Shown here: in pieces, positions 53,840-63,741 of the stretch
How the letters are laid out: each line of letters begins with the position of its first letter
Position numbering within the stretch: the first letter of the stretch is position 1
Assembly: GCA_023415825.1 (NCBI GenBank)
Contig: JAEZJF010000016.1
Span: forward strand, 192,462-256,461
DNA: 64,000 nucleotides
Direction of reading: 5' to 3'
DNA from: Bacillota bacterium
Lineage (GTDB): Bacteria; Bacillota; Clostridia; DSM-8532
Notes under the pieces: model-generated
Told to the model about the DNA's origin: nothing
The model's database searches: none
Seen by the model: only the letters and a program-made list of their open reading frames with translations
Position numbers and translations under genes: made by a program

Positions 53840-55552
53840 ATGAAGAAACGTATTTTATCGTTGTTGCTTGCTGCCACCATGTTATTGGGTATGCTTGCTG
53901 GATGCGGCCAGGAAGCAGCAAAGCCAACACCAACTCCTGACATTCAGAGCCAAACTCCTACACCTTCCGGTGAACCTACAGGGGATAAAGGCATAGGTCC
54001 TGACATGCTTCTCCTTCCCACAATGGAAAACATGGGCGACAAGTGGCCCGGTTCCTGGGATAACTACGGCCTCTTAGGCAGAATGATGATTTTCTCACGT
54101 CTCCTCCGACTTGATTCAGATTTGAATCCTGTTTACGGCGATCTGGCAGAGAAATGGGAAGTTAAAAATGACGGTTTACAGTATGTCTTTACTCTCAAAG
54201 AGGGCGTAAAATGGCATGACGGTAAAGATTTCTCAGCTGATGACGTTGCATTCTCCATAAAGACTGCTTTAAAGGCAGCTCAGGTTAATGGCGTTATCAA
54301 GAGCGCTCTTAGCAACATAAAGGGTGCCAAAGAGTACATGGAAGATAAGTCAAAGACTCCTACTGCTGATATTGAAGGCATCAAGATCGATAAAAATGTT
54401 TTGACCATCGATATGGCTAAGCCTACCGGTACCTTCCTTTTGGCAATGGCTCAGTTCAACATCTTCCCCCGCCATAAGATTGAAGGTCTTGATCCATTGA
54501 CCATGAACACCTCTACCTTCTATGATTGGCCTATTGGAACAGGTCCCTACAAGATCAAGGAATTCGTAGCCAACGACTATGCTTTACTTGAAATTAATGA
54601 AGACTACTTTGGTGAAAAGCCCCAAATCAAGCAAGTTAAGCTGACTCAGATGACACAGGCTGACTATGCTACACGTGCTTTGGCCGATGAAATCGACTTC
54701 TTTGCAACCAATGACCTTGCAACAGCTCAGGCAGCCCTAAAGAACCCTAACTACGAAGCTTTCTACACCGATATCTATTTTGTAAGATATCTGCAGTGGA
54801 ACAGCAAGGGCCCCAAAGGCGACGGTAAAGATCCCTTCAAGGATATCCGTGCAAGACGTGCTATTGGACACGCTATTGACAGACAGGCTCTTATTGACAA
54901 TCTGATGCCCAACCAGGCTAGCCTTACAAACAGCAAGGTTCCTGCATCCTTACCTTATGCCAATAAGGACGTTTACGATCTCAAGTATGATCCTACATTA
55001 GCTAAGAAGCTCCTTGACGAGGTTGGCTTCGATTACAGCCAGACTGTTAAGTTTGCAGCTTACTATGCCGACCAAGGTACTGCTGACCTTATGGATGCCA
55101 TTGTTGCTTACCTTTCTGACATTGGTGTTAAGGCCGAGTGGACCCTGCTTACCGGTGACCTTACTTCCCAGATCTGGGACGTAAGAGACTACAACTTCAT
55201 TTATGCAGGCCTTTCCGCTATGGCACCCGAAGAAGCCTACAATCTTTGGTATAATCCTTCTCTCCAGACCTCTATGTATGGAAAAGTTTATCCCGGTGAC
55301 TTCACAGGCTTAGACAAGCTGCTTGAAGAGCTGTGGGTAACAGTTGATCCCGCCAAACGCGTTGAGGTTCTCAAAGAGATCCAGAAGGTTGAGACTGAGC
55401 AAATGCTCTGGAATATCCCGATGTTCGCTCTGAAGAACATTCAGGTATTCAATACCGCAAGAGTTAATCTTCCTTCCGAACTCAAGCTCTCCAACGAGTG
55501 GTCCAACTATGAGCGCTACATCCAGAAGTGGACACTTAATCCCGCTAAATAA
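53840..55552 (+). CDS. Dipeptide/oligopeptide-type ABC substrate-binding lipoprotein (family 5)
   Basis: 570 residues. Lipobox LAGC after MKKRILSLLLAATMLLGM, a Pro/Thr linker, then the family 5 fold with signature LAEKWEVKNDG and WHDGKDFSADDVAF. Family 5 binding proteins carry peptides, nickel, and some sugar acids including sialic acid (SatA-type). AAGGAGG precedes the ATG. It is transcribed toward the minus-strand operon that encodes the matching DppBCDF-type components, so it belongs to that importer. Codon usage looks strongly biased, consistent with high expression. Confidence 0.93.
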   Translation: MKKRILSLLLAATMLLGMLAGCGQEAAKPTPTPDIQSQTPTPSGEPTGDKGIGPDMLLLPTMENMGDKWPGSWDNYGLLGRMMIFSRLLRLDSDLNPVYGDLAEKWEVKNDGLQYVFTLKEGVKWHDGKDFSADDVAFSIKTALKAAQVNGVIKSALSNIKGAKEYMEDKSKTPTADIEGIKIDKNVLTIDMAKPTGTFLLAMAQFNIFPRHKIEGLDPLTMNTSTFYDWPIGTGPYKIKEFVANDYALLEINEDYFGEKPQIKQVKLTQMTQADYATRALADEIDFFATNDLATAQAALKNPNYEAFYTDIYFVRYLQWNSKGPKGDGKDPFKDIRARRAIGHAIDRQALIDNLMPNQASLTNSKVPASLPYANKDVYDLKYDPTLAKKLLDEVGFDYSQTVKFAAYYADQGTADLMDAIVAYLSDIGVKAEWTLLTGDLTSQIWDVRDYNFIYAGLSAMAPEEAYNLWYNPSLQTSMYGKVYPGDFTGLDKLLEELWVTVDPAKRVEVLKEIQKVETEQMLWNIPMFALKNIQVFNTARVNLPSELKLSNEWSNYERYIQKWTLNPAK

Positions 55553-55577
55553 TATCTGACATCTTAGCAGACATAAG

Positions 55578-55610
55578 AAATCTCGGGGGCATTCGCTCCC
55601 GAGATTTTTG
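55578..55610 (+). terminator. Terminator after the binding-protein gene
   Basis: AAATCTCGGG (55578-55587) and CCCGAGATTT (55598-55607), 10-bp stem with T-tail. Confidence 0.85.
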
Positions 55611-55646
55611 TATCTAGTTCGCCCAGCATAGGCGTAGCATACGACA

Positions 55647-55692
55647 AAAGAGAAGACGGTTCGTGCATTTTTGCATGAACCGTCCTCTCTTT
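55647..55692. terminator. Terminator for the minus-strand FAD/NAL/Dpp operon
   Basis: Long inverted repeat with AAAGAG...GACGGTTC on the left and GAACCGTC...CTCTTT on the right (left arm 55647-55667, right arm 55672-55692, small mismatches), 14 nt past the stop of the FAD oxidoreductase gene. Confidence 0.75.
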
Positions 55693-55705
55693 GTTCTAAG
55701 TGCCC

Positions 55706-57481
55706 CTAATAAACTCGTATTTCAAATAGCCGGAACTGCTTGTCACCGTAGGTTTCAAGCAGGGTTACATGCATTTCATCACAGGTAATCGGTGAGTCCC
55801 ATTTTTCTACAGCGCTGCGTATGCAGTTTTCAGAGATTGTACGTGTTTGCTGAACAATCCCTTCTCGGATTAAATCAATGTGATAGGAACGGACGAGGCT
55901 TGGTGGCATTGTATTCCTCCATGTATCCACTACGCCTTTGTCAATGGAAATCATAAGATCATGGTTGAGGTCGGAGTCGAATTTAAGAATAATCTCACTG
56001 ACCTTCACAGGCTTATCCCACCTAAGTGTCAGCACAGGCTTTGTATCATCGCTGGCTGATACCCATGAATTGAGGTTTTCACCTACTGGACGGCTGATAC
56101 CCGTCAACAGATTTTCAACAGGGTATAAAGGATCACAGGAGCTTGCAGAAAGGTTAGCGCTGCGGATGAGATCCGTGGTGTCCGTACTGGCGATTCCGGG
56201 TAGGTAGCAGTCGTCTTTGAGCAGCAGCTGCTGAAGCTCCTTGATTTTGCCTGTTGTGAAGAGTTCGCGAGGCTTTAAGCCATATTTTTGCTGCAGCGCT
56301 ACGGCGGAACCAATGGCCTGACCGATGACCGCGGTGGTACCCATTACTCGGGCTGAAGCAAAGGCAAGATGTGATGCGCTGATGGCACGTCCTCCAACCA
56401 TAAGGTTATCCACATCTGCGGCAAAGAGACAGCGGTAGGGGATGGGATAGACATCCTTAATTTCAATAAACCGGTTGGGGCCTTCACCCTTACCTGTGAT
56501 ACCCATAGGTGTGTGGGTGTCGATGGGCCAACCGCCATAGGCGACGGTATCCTCAAAAGCTTGGCCCTGTGTAAGATCCAACTCGGTCAGTACATAATCA
56601 CCTACAACCCTGCGGCTCTCGCGCTTGCCAGGCAGAAATTGCACCCAATCAAGGTCCCAGTTCTCAGCTCCATGGTCTCCGCCGTTCTTTATGTGATCCC
56701 ATACGCCGTAGAGTGACTTTAGAAGCTCGTCACGGATTTCCTCATAATCCTTGGTCGCATCCATGGTTCCGCCCAGCTCGATCCACCAATAGCCCGAGGC
56801 AATGTTCTTGTGATCACGATACTTTAAATCATCTTCGGTATACTTGTTGGCCCAGAACGGTGCTTTAAATGGCACCGGCTTTCCGGTGTCCACGGCTTTA
56901 AACATTAATGTATTGCCCATGGTCTGCTCATTGCCGGTCAAGGGCGCAAGGGGCTCATTGAAAACATCACACCCCTCGGTACCCTTCATAATCCTTGCAC
57001 CGGCAAGCTCTGCTACAATTGCGTCGCCTGTGGTATCTGCGAAGGTTCCGGCAAAAAACATAAAGTTCTTTTCTGTAGTTAGTTGAATGGCGTGAATGGC
57101 GTCGATGCGATTACCGTCCATGATGACCCGATCAACATGGCAATTGAGATACAGGGTCAGATTTTCCTGGTAGCGTACCTTTTCCCAAAGTACCGTATCC
57201 AGAATGGAGAAGTTATGATTGGGGTTGCGATGTTTGTTTTCGAGCAATAGCTCTTCAATAATACCGGTTTCCCGTGCATTTTTCCGGTTGCAGTAAAGGC
57301 CTGCGGCTCCGCAGATGTGCATTCTTATTTCACTGCTTGCATTGCCACCCAGTACCGGCCGATTATGTACGAGCGCGGTTTTAAGACCTTTACGGGCAGC
57401 GGCGATGGCTGCGCAGATGCCCGACATACCGCCGCCTACTACCACCAGATCGTATCGGACTTGAATGGTTTCAAGATTCAT
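55706..57481 (-). CDS. FAD-dependent oxidoreductase with C-terminal discoidin-like domain
   Basis: 591 residues of the PF12831-type FAD oxidoreductase family. FAD motif VVGGGMSG (14-21), the family segment LGGNASSEIRMHICG, and ADTTGDAIVAELAGA. From about residue 455 a second beta-sandwich region resembles F5/8C (galactose-binding) domains, ending in FRLFEIRVY. Family members occur in glycan and sugar-acid catabolic clusters; the exact oxidation is not known. Last gene of the Dpp/NAL operon. Confidence 0.85.
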   Translation of the reverse strand: MNLETIQVRYDLVVVGGGMSGICAAIAAARKGLKTALVHNRPVLGGNASSEIRMHICGAAGLYCNRKNARETGIIEELLLENKHRNPNHNFSILDTVLWEKVRYQENLTLYLNCHVDRVIMDGNRIDAIHAIQLTTEKNFMFFAGTFADTTGDAIVAELAGARIMKGTEGCDVFNEPLAPLTGNEQTMGNTLMFKAVDTGKPVPFKAPFWANKYTEDDLKYRDHKNIASGYWWIELGGTMDATKDYEEIRDELLKSLYGVWDHIKNGGDHGAENWDLDWVQFLPGKRESRRVVGDYVLTELDLTQGQAFEDTVAYGGWPIDTHTPMGITGKGEGPNRFIEIKDVYPIPYRCLFAADVDNLMVGGRAISASHLAFASARVMGTTAVIGQAIGSAVALQQKYGLKPRELFTTGKIKELQQLLLKDDCYLPGIASTDTTDLIRSANLSASSCDPLYPVENLLTGISRPVGENLNSWVSASDDTKPVLTLRWDKPVKVSEIILKFDSDLNHDLMISIDKGVVDTWRNTMPPSLVRSYHIDLIREGIVQQTRTISENCIRSAVEKWDSPITCDEMHVTLLETYGDKQFRLFEIRVY

Positions 57482-57511
57482 AGCTGTTATGACTCCTTCG
57501 GATAGCTTAAT

Positions 57512-58423
57512 TTATTCAAAATCGGCAATGAATTCTTTTATTTTGCCGATTTCCTCATCGGAAATATCAAAGCCCATTTGCGCCGTATCTGTGCTGCAAA
57601 GTTCCTTGGTTTTAAGCGCTGCCTTAATGGACTGATAGAATGCTGACATACTGCTGCCGCCGGGTCTTACAATAAGATTGTTGAGTCCCATAAGCTTATT
57701 AACGCGCTGCTGCAGTGTCATTACCTTGGAGACATTACCTGCTTCACCAGCTTTTTGCAATTCGATGAACAGCTTGGGGGCAACGGCACATAGTGCATTG
57801 AGCATGGAACCGCCCATTAATGCGCTAAAACCTGCCATGGCGTCGCCGCCTGCATAAACGACAAAATCGTCTCTGTCCTTAACTCGCTCCAGTAGGGTCA
57901 TGAGACGGGATGCGTCATTATGCGTGTCCTTTACACCGCAAATGTTGGGATGCTGGCTTAGGCGGCATATCAGGTCAACACTCAGCTTGTTGTTCAGGCG
58001 AGTCATATGATTGTAAACCAAAAGAGGTATAGGTAGTGCATCAGCTATGGAAGTAAAAAAGCTGAAAAGCTCATCCTCACTGTATGTAAAAAAACGGGGA
58101 GGCATAGCCGCAGCAATATCTGCTCCGCAATCTGCCATAAGCTTTCCCATTTCAATAGCGCCCGTTATATGATCCTCGCTAATACCCGCCATAATCAGCA
58201 GTTTTCCTTCCGCAGCTTTAACCGCGGCTCTAACGCTTTTCTCCCTCTGACCGGTCGTCATGGAAAAATACTCTCCGGTGGAGGAGTTTATTAAAGCACC
58301 AGCGAGCCCGCTGTTTAGGTAGTATTTTGTCAACCTTTCCATTGCAGCCGTATCAATGTCTCTTTCGGATGTAAAGGCGGTTACAGAAGCCGCAATAACG
58401 CCTTTAAGCCTTTCTTTTTGCAT
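57512..58423 (-). CDS. DHDPS/N-acetylneuraminate-lyase-family aldolase
   Basis: 303-residue TIM-barrel aldolase family member. The Schiff-base Lys is K165 (GVKDTHND) and the Tyr relay is Y137 (LLVYNHMT). The pyruvate-binding loop reads SSTGE (47-51). The usual P after YN is replaced (YNHMT), so substrate may differ from sialic acid or aspartate semialdehyde. Co-directional between dppF-like and FAD oxidoreductase genes; AGGAGGG precedes the ATG. Confidence 0.88.
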   Translation of the reverse strand: MQKERLKGVIAASVTAFTSERDIDTAAMERLTKYYLNSGLAGALINSSTGEYFSMTTGQREKSVRAAVKAAEGKLLIMAGISEDHITGAIEMGKLMADCGADIAAAMPPRFFTYSEDELFSFFTSIADALPIPLLVYNHMTRLNNKLSVDLICRLSQHPNICGVKDTHNDASRLMTLLERVKDRDDFVVYAGGDAMAGFSALMGGSMLNALCAVAPKLFIELQKAGEAGNVSKVMTLQQRVNKLMGLNNLIVRPGGSSMSAFYQSIKAALKTKELCSTDTAQMGFDISDEEIGKIKEFIADFE

Positions 58424-58504
58424 GGGAGTCCCTCCTAATATCCTTGTATAAATTTACTCATAATAGAGAAGAGCGAGCTAGCGCCCGCTCTTCTCATCAT
58501 ACTA

Positions 58505-59527
58505 TTAAACTTTGGTTTCAACTGTATCGGCCAAATGACAGGCAACAAAGTGTTCCGGATCGTTTTTCATAGGACGCAGCTCAGGCATTTGAGTTTTACA
58601 TATATCCATGCACTTATTGCAGCGTGTGTGGAACCGGCATCCGGCAGGCGGGTTGGCAGGAGAAGGTACATCGCCCTCGAGTACAATACGATCATGCTTG
58701 CGCCCGATTTCAGGAATGGGCACAGCAGAAAGTAACGCTTCGGTATAGGGATGCTGGTGATTATAGTATATCTCCTTGGATGTAGCAAGCTCCACAACCT
58801 TGCCGAGATACATAACCGCAATACGGTCACTCATGTATTCTACTACCGACAAATCGTGTGCGATGAATACATAGGTCAGTCCCAGCTCTTTTTGCAAATC
58901 CTTCATGAGGTTCAGAACCTGTGCCTGAATGGATACATCCAACGCCGAAACAGGCTCATCGCATACAACCATCTCGGGATTCACACAAAGGGCACGCGCA
59001 ATACAAATACGCTGACGCTGGCCGCCAGAAAACTCATTAGGGTAACGGTACATATAATCCGGACGAAGGTTAACGCTCTCCAGTAAATGGGCAATACGTT
59101 CTTTTCGTTCATTGGCGTTAGTCCAACCATGCACACGCATGGGCTCGTCAAACGCAGTAAAGATGGTTTTCACCGGATTAAGAGAGGAATAAGGATCCTG
59201 GAATACCATTTGGATCTTTTTTCTCGCATTAAAGCTCTCTTGTTTGTTCAGTGACAACAAATCGCTATATTGATCACCAAAACGATAACGAAGCTGACCA
59301 CCGGTAGGCTTGTGCAACCGAACGATACATTTGCCGAGGGTGGTTTTTCCGCATCCGCTCTCGCCAACCAAACCGAGGGTTTCTCCTTTTTTAACAAAGA
59401 GGCTGACATCATCAACGGCCTTCACATGCCCGACCGTTTTATGGAAGAGTCCGGCTGTAATGGGATAATACTTTTTTATGTTTTTAAGATCAAGGATGAT
59501 CTCGTTTGTTGAGGTCGGATTACTCAT
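58505..59527 (-). CDS. Dpp/Opp-type ABC ATPase (F subunit)
   Basis: 340 residues: Walker A GESGCGKTT, Q-loop FQDPYSSLNP, signature NEFSGGQRQR, Walker B MVVCDEPVSALD, and the C-terminal oligopeptide-transporter region with the cysteines (CRFHTRCNKCMDICKTQMP) found in DppF/OppF. Partner of the D subunit; the start overlaps the D gene's end by 8 nt. Confidence 0.93.
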   Translation of the reverse strand: MSNPTSTNEIILDLKNIKKYYPITAGLFHKTVGHVKAVDDVSLFVKKGETLGLVGESGCGKTTLGKCIVRLHKPTGGQLRYRFGDQYSDLLSLNKQESFNARKKIQMVFQDPYSSLNPVKTIFTAFDEPMRVHGWTNANERKERIAHLLESVNLRPDYMYRYPNEFSGGQRQRICIARALCVNPEMVVCDEPVSALDVSIQAQVLNLMKDLQKELGLTYVFIAHDLSVVEYMSDRIAVMYLGKVVELATSKEIYYNHQHPYTEALLSAVPIPEIGRKHDRIVLEGDVPSPANPPAGCRFHTRCNKCMDICKTQMPELRPMKNDPEHFVACHLADTVETKV

Positions 59528-60533
59528 GATTGCAGCCCTCCTTACAATGTCCGCATCTTACCATGTGTCCATTTCCTACGTCAATATATTCCGGAGATTC
59601 CTTACTGCAGTGGCTGCCAGCTATGTCGCAGCGAGGTTCAAATGCACAACCTTCAGGCATTTCCGAAGGATCCGGTGTATTGCCTCGGATTGGTTCAAGA
59701 CGGTCATTGCCGCCATTACCCAGTACTGGGACGGACTTAAGCAGCGCTTTGGTGTAGGGGTGGGTTGGACGAAGGAAAATATCCTCCTTGGTACCGAACT
59801 CAACAACCTTACCCATGTACATAACAGCGATATCATCAGCCATATCGGCTACAATACCCATGTTGTGCGTGATAATAACAATAGTGAAGCCTAACTGGTC
59901 CTGCATATGCTTCATAAGCTCAAGGATCTGTGCCTGGATTGTTACGTCCAGAGCTGTGGTTGGCTCATCTGCAATAAGAAGCTCAGGATTGGTAATAAGC
60001 CCCATGGCAATCATGACACGTTGCTTCATACCTCCGGAGAACTGGTGGGGATAATCCTTTACACGCTGTTCGGCCATGGGAATACTCAGCATTTTGAGCA
60101 TTTTTATGGCACGTTCCATAGCTTCCTTATAGGAAATCTTTTCATGCTGACGGATATTCTCAATAATCTGGTCACCAACCCTATAAACGGGGTTAAGTGA
60201 GGACATGGGATCCTGAAATATCATGGAAATTTGCTTTCCGCGCATCTCCCTGATCTTTCTATGGGTCTTTTTATAATGCAGAATATCAAATTCAGGAGCA
60301 TCCTTGGGACGAAAAATAATCTCCCCGTTGGTGATGGACGCTGCCTTAGGTAGGAGCTGCATGATAGAGTGAGCGGTAACGCTTTTTCCGCAGCCGCTTT
60401 CACCGACGAGACCCAATGTCTTTCCCCGTCTGATATTTAAGGTGACACCATCGACAGCTTTTACAACTCGCTTGCCTACCTGAAACTGTGTTTTTAGGTC
60501 ATTTATAGATAATATATAATCATGATTTGTCAT
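59520..60533 (-). CDS. Dpp/Opp-type ABC ATPase (D subunit)
   Basis: 337 residues: Walker A GESGCGKSV, Q-loop FQDPMSSLNP, signature QFSGGMKQRV, Walker B LLIADEPTTALD, and the C-terminal Cys-rich oligopeptide region (CAFEPRCDIAGSHC). Energises import by the family 5 binding protein. Confidence 0.93.
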   Translation of the reverse strand: MTNHDYILSINDLKTQFQVGKRVVKAVDGVTLNIRRGKTLGLVGESGCGKSVTAHSIMQLLPKAASITNGEIIFRPKDAPEFDILHYKKTHRKIREMRGKQISMIFQDPMSSLNPVYRVGDQIIENIRQHEKISYKEAMERAIKMLKMLSIPMAEQRVKDYPHQFSGGMKQRVMIAMGLITNPELLIADEPTTALDVTIQAQILELMKHMQDQLGFTIVIITHNMGIVADMADDIAVMYMGKVVEFGTKEDIFLRPTHPYTKALLKSVPVLGNGGNDRLEPIRGNTPDPSEMPEGCAFEPRCDIAGSHCSKESPEYIDVGNGHMVRCGHCKEGCNHE

Positions 60534-60548
60534 TCTCTGTTCCTCCTC

Positions 60549-61430
60549 TTATAATTGGCTGGGATCGAGGACATCCCTGAGGCCGTCTCCGAAGAAGTTA
60601 ACACCTAGCACAAACAGGGCGATGGCGAATCCCGGAGGAATCCAAAGCCATGGATAATCTGAAATGACGATGATCTCCTTTGCGGCGTTCATGATATTAC
60701 CCCATGTTGCAACGCCGGAAGGAACACCAAGACCGATAAATGAAAGAGCTGCCTCCTGAAGGATAAAACCTGCAGTATTCAGTGTAAGCTGTACAACGAC
60801 CGGACCAAGGCAATTGGGAAGAATATGCTTAAATGCAATGGAAAGACTTCCGATACCGAAAGCACGGCTTGCCTCTACAAAGCTTTCTTCACGCAATGAG
60901 AAAAATCTTCCGCGCACCAGACGGAAGGTAGCTACCCAGCCGGTACAAACAAACACATAAATAAGATTCTGAACTCCGGGCCCCAAGATGGTGGCCAATA
61001 CCAGTACTAAAAGGAGTTGAGGGACAACGGAAACAAGCTCAGCAAATTTGACAAAGATTGCATCCAGCCAGCCACCAAAGAACCCACATAAACTACCGAA
61101 AATGACACCCAGGATCATACCTCCGAGGGCACCTGAGAGGCCTATAAGGATTGATACTCTGCCTCCGTAGAGTATACGTGCAAAAACATCACGCCCGAGT
61201 TTGTCGGTTCCGAAAGGATGGGATCCGCCGGGTTCAAGGGCACGTTCTGTCAGAGAGATCTTTACAGGGTCATAAGAAGTGAGAAGCGGTGCCGCGATAG
61301 ACATCAGGATCATGACTACTATTATAAGGAAACCCACCAAAGCCAGTTTATTGCGTAGAAGCTTCTCTATACTGCGCTTTGTAAGGCTTGATTTTTTAAC
61401 TTTTTGTTTACCGATTGTTGCAGACATCAT
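60549..61430 (-). CDS. Dpp/Opp-type ABC permease (C subunit)
   Basis: 293 residues. N-terminal cytoplasmic tail and OppC-type fold with the motif EASRAFGIGSLSIAFKHILP near the docking loop. Follows the B subunit by 2 nt and ends 15 nt before the D gene. Confidence 0.93.
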   Translation of the reverse strand: MMSATIGKQKVKKSSLTKRSIEKLLRNKLALVGFLIIVVMILMSIAAPLLTSYDPVKISLTERALEPGGSHPFGTDKLGRDVFARILYGGRVSILIGLSGALGGMILGVIFGSLCGFFGGWLDAIFVKFAELVSVVPQLLLVLVLATILGPGVQNLIYVFVCTGWVATFRLVRGRFFSLREESFVEASRAFGIGSLSIAFKHILPNCLGPVVVQLTLNTAGFILQEAALSFIGLGVPSGVATWGNIMNAAKEIIVISDYPWLWIPPGFAIALFVLGVNFFGDGLRDVLDPSQL

Positions 61431-61432
61431 AG

Positions 61433-62410
61433 TTATTTTCCACCTCCGATTTCACTACCAAGACGCACACGTGGATCGAGTACCGCAGTGAGCAGGTCTA
61501 TAAGAACACTTGCCAAAAGGGACACAATGGATAGCAGAAGCACGATAATCAGAACCAATTGGTAATCGCTGCTGTTTATGGCACCAAGCAAACGTGATCC
61601 GATTCCAGCGTAACCGAAAACCTGCTCAATAACAACTGAACCTCCGATAAGCATGGGCAGACGCATACAGATCAATACGCTGATGGGCATAAGCGAGTTG
61701 CGGAAGGCATGCTTATAATAGACCTTCCATTCGGGAAGCCCCTTTGCGCGAGCGGTCTTGACATAATCCTTATTCAGCACGTCAAGCATGGCGTTACGGG
61801 TATAGCGCATGAGTGCGGCAGCAAGGACAAGGCCTAAGCTGCAGGCAGGCAGCACCAGATACTTGAGGGATTGAAAAGCGTTTAAGCCGATGTCGGTACG
61901 TCCTTGTGCGGGAAACCATTTAAGATTAAGTGCAAAGGCCAATATGGCCAGAATGCCTATAAAAAATTCCGGCATGGATATACCTATAACACCGAATATC
62001 GATGAAAGATAGTCGATAAACGAGTTATGCTTGATTGCCGAGAGGATACCAAAAAGCAATCCAATGACTGTGGATACCAAAAGAGCGGCAAACGTAAGCT
62101 TGATGGTTGATGGCAACAGGTTAGGAATAATCTCTGCAATGGGTTTACCGGTCGTTATGCTCACGCCCATATCTCCTTGAAGCAGATCGCCCAGCCAGCG
62201 GACGTATCGGAATAGCATGGGATCGTTTAATCCCATAGAGTCACGCATGGCCTCTAGATCAGCCTCACTCATTGATGAGATAAGTTCCGGTGAAATTGAG
62301 GCAGTCAGGGGATCTCCGGGTGTAAGCTCCAGTCCGACAAAGACAATCAGACTGATGACCAATATCATGGGTATCAAGAGCAGTATGCGGGTAACGAAGT
62401 ACTTTAACAT
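61433..62410 (-). CDS. Dpp/Opp-type ABC permease (B subunit)
   Basis: 325 residues. Classic DppB start MLKYFVTRILLLIPM, membrane segments and the docking loop TARAKGLPEWKVYYKHAFRN. The ATG at 62410 follows GGAG by 11 nt; an in-frame TTG at 62431 falls inside that site. First gene of the minus-strand operon, divergent from DeoR regulator 2. Confidence 0.93.
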   Translation of the reverse strand: MLKYFVTRILLLIPMILVISLIVFVGLELTPGDPLTASISPELISSMSEADLEAMRDSMGLNDPMLFRYVRWLGDLLQGDMGVSITTGKPIAEIIPNLLPSTIKLTFAALLVSTVIGLLFGILSAIKHNSFIDYLSSIFGVIGISMPEFFIGILAILAFALNLKWFPAQGRTDIGLNAFQSLKYLVLPACSLGLVLAAALMRYTRNAMLDVLNKDYVKTARAKGLPEWKVYYKHAFRNSLMPISVLICMRLPMLIGGSVVIEQVFGYAGIGSRLLGAINSSDYQLVLIIVLLLSIVSLLASVLIDLLTAVLDPRVRLGSEIGGGK

Positions 62411-62702
62411 GTCAGGTACAACTCCTTTCAAATAGTTTGTCTATCACTAGGCCGATTTGGGTGTTGAGGGGGCAACTCACCACCAAACGATACGTCAAGC
62501 CATTTTGTATCGTAAACCCACCAAAGGCTATCGTATATAACCGGCCATTGTTGCAATGAGCAGAAACGACAGATAAAAAATTACCCTGTTAATAAAAATA
62601 CACAACAAGGAGATGAAATGCAGTCTTCGCCTTGTTAACTCTATCTAATTGTAATATAAATTACGCTATTTGAAAAGTATTATTTTTGTTTTATTCACGA
62701 AT
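62411..62702. promoter_or_regulatory. Divergent control region between dppB and DeoR 2
   Basis: No gene. CGATAC (62488-62493) and GTATCG (62507-62512) form an inverted repeat across 13 bp, and CTATCGTA recurs nearby (about 62527-62534), candidate DeoR sites. The dppB promoter is not clear. Confidence 0.4.
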
Positions 62703-62731
62703 TGATTTCCTAAACGAAAGGTGATATAATC
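62703..62731 (+). promoter_or_regulatory. Promoter of DeoR regulator 2
   Basis: TTGATT (62703-62708), 17-bp spacer, TATAAT (62726-62731), then an AT-rich leader of about 110 nt. Confidence 0.65.
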
Positions 62732-62850
62732 GGGAAGGAACGTCCTAAAACTTATTCCTATCTATATATCTATTATATACTACTATTTTTATATATAATA
62801 GAGTCACTTTCATTTATTCAAGAAAATCAAAAGGATGAGGAGGGCTGAAA

Positions 62851-63630
62851 ATGGCAACTAATGACGGACTTAAGTTGGATGCGCGCAGAAATAGCATTTT
62901 AGAGATTCTTAATCGTTCGGGTAAAGTACGTGTATCGTATCTAAGTGAGGTTTTGGGAACCTCTGAGGTCACAATACGCAACGATTTGTCTGAGTTGGAG
63001 AAGAATGGATATCTCGAAAGAGTGCCTGGTGGTGCCGTGCAGACTATGAAGAACTACTATAACATGGATTTGCAGCAGCGCAGGAATGAAAATGCGACAG
63101 AAAAGCAGTCTATAGCAGCCGTTACCGCGGGGCTCATCAACGATGGCGATACTCTTTTGATCAATGCAGGTACTACTACATATTTCACAGCATTGGAACT
63201 CAAGCGTTTTAAGAATTTGAAAATCGTAACCAATTCCATATCAGTTGCCGTCGAGTTAGCCGGAGCGCCCACGTTCCATGTTCAGCTTCTTGGCGGTGAT
63301 ATCAATCCTCAGTATTCTTTCACTTACGGAAACATCGCATTGGATCAGCTTAGAAGATATAAAGCAGATAAGGTCATTCTCTCGGTAGATGGTGTCTGCT
63401 GTGAAGAAGGATTGACCACCTACCATGCCGAAGAGGCACAGGTCAGCAAGTTGATGATTGAGCGAGCACGCACAGCCATCGTTGTGGCCGACTTCACCAA
63501 GATTGGGCATGAGAGCTTTTCTCAGATATCGGATCTTTCCTCCGCGTCTTATCTGGTGACTAATCGACGTGTCGAAAAAGAGCTTCTGGAAGATATTAAA
63601 GCCTATGGTGTAACTATCGTAACTGATTGA
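62851..63630 (+). CDS. DeoR-family transcriptional regulator 2
   Basis: 259 residues. Winged helix with RVSYLSEVLGTSEVTIRNDLSEL and DeoRC sensor (LLINAGTTTYFTALEL, VILSVDGVCCEEGL, IVVADFTKIG). GAGGAGGG precedes the ATG. Divergent from the Dpp operon and followed by an NAL-family gene, so it probably controls this catabolic cluster in response to a sugar-phosphate intermediate. Confidence 0.92.
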   Translation: MATNDGLKLDARRNSILEILNRSGKVRVSYLSEVLGTSEVTIRNDLSELEKNGYLERVPGGAVQTMKNYYNMDLQQRRNENATEKQSIAAVTAGLINDGDTLLINAGTTTYFTALELKRFKNLKIVTNSISVAVELAGAPTFHVQLLGGDINPQYSFTYGNIALDQLRRYKADKVILSVDGVCCEEGLTTYHAEEAQVSKLMIERARTAIVVADFTKIGHESFSQISDLSSASYLVTNRRVEKELLEDIKAYGVTIVTD

Positions 63631-63658
63631 TTAACGTGAAACGATGAGCCTTAGTTTG

Positions 63659-63690
63659 AAGCTGGGGATTTCATATGAGATCCCCAGCTT
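63659..63690 (+). other. Strong hairpin after DeoR 2
   Basis: AAGCTGGGGAT (63659-63669) and ATCCCCAGCTT (63680-63690), 11-bp perfect stem. No T-run follows, so it may be attenuating or stabilising rather than a classic terminator. Confidence 0.5.
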
Positions 63691-63741
63691 AAAGCTCAGG
63701 TGGCAAGTTAAATAAACAAATAGATTAGGGGGAATAGGATT

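Noticed and set aside
63659..63690. Hairpin after DeoR 2 as a Rho-independent terminator
   Set aside because: Strong stem but followed by AAAGCTCAGG rather than T residues.
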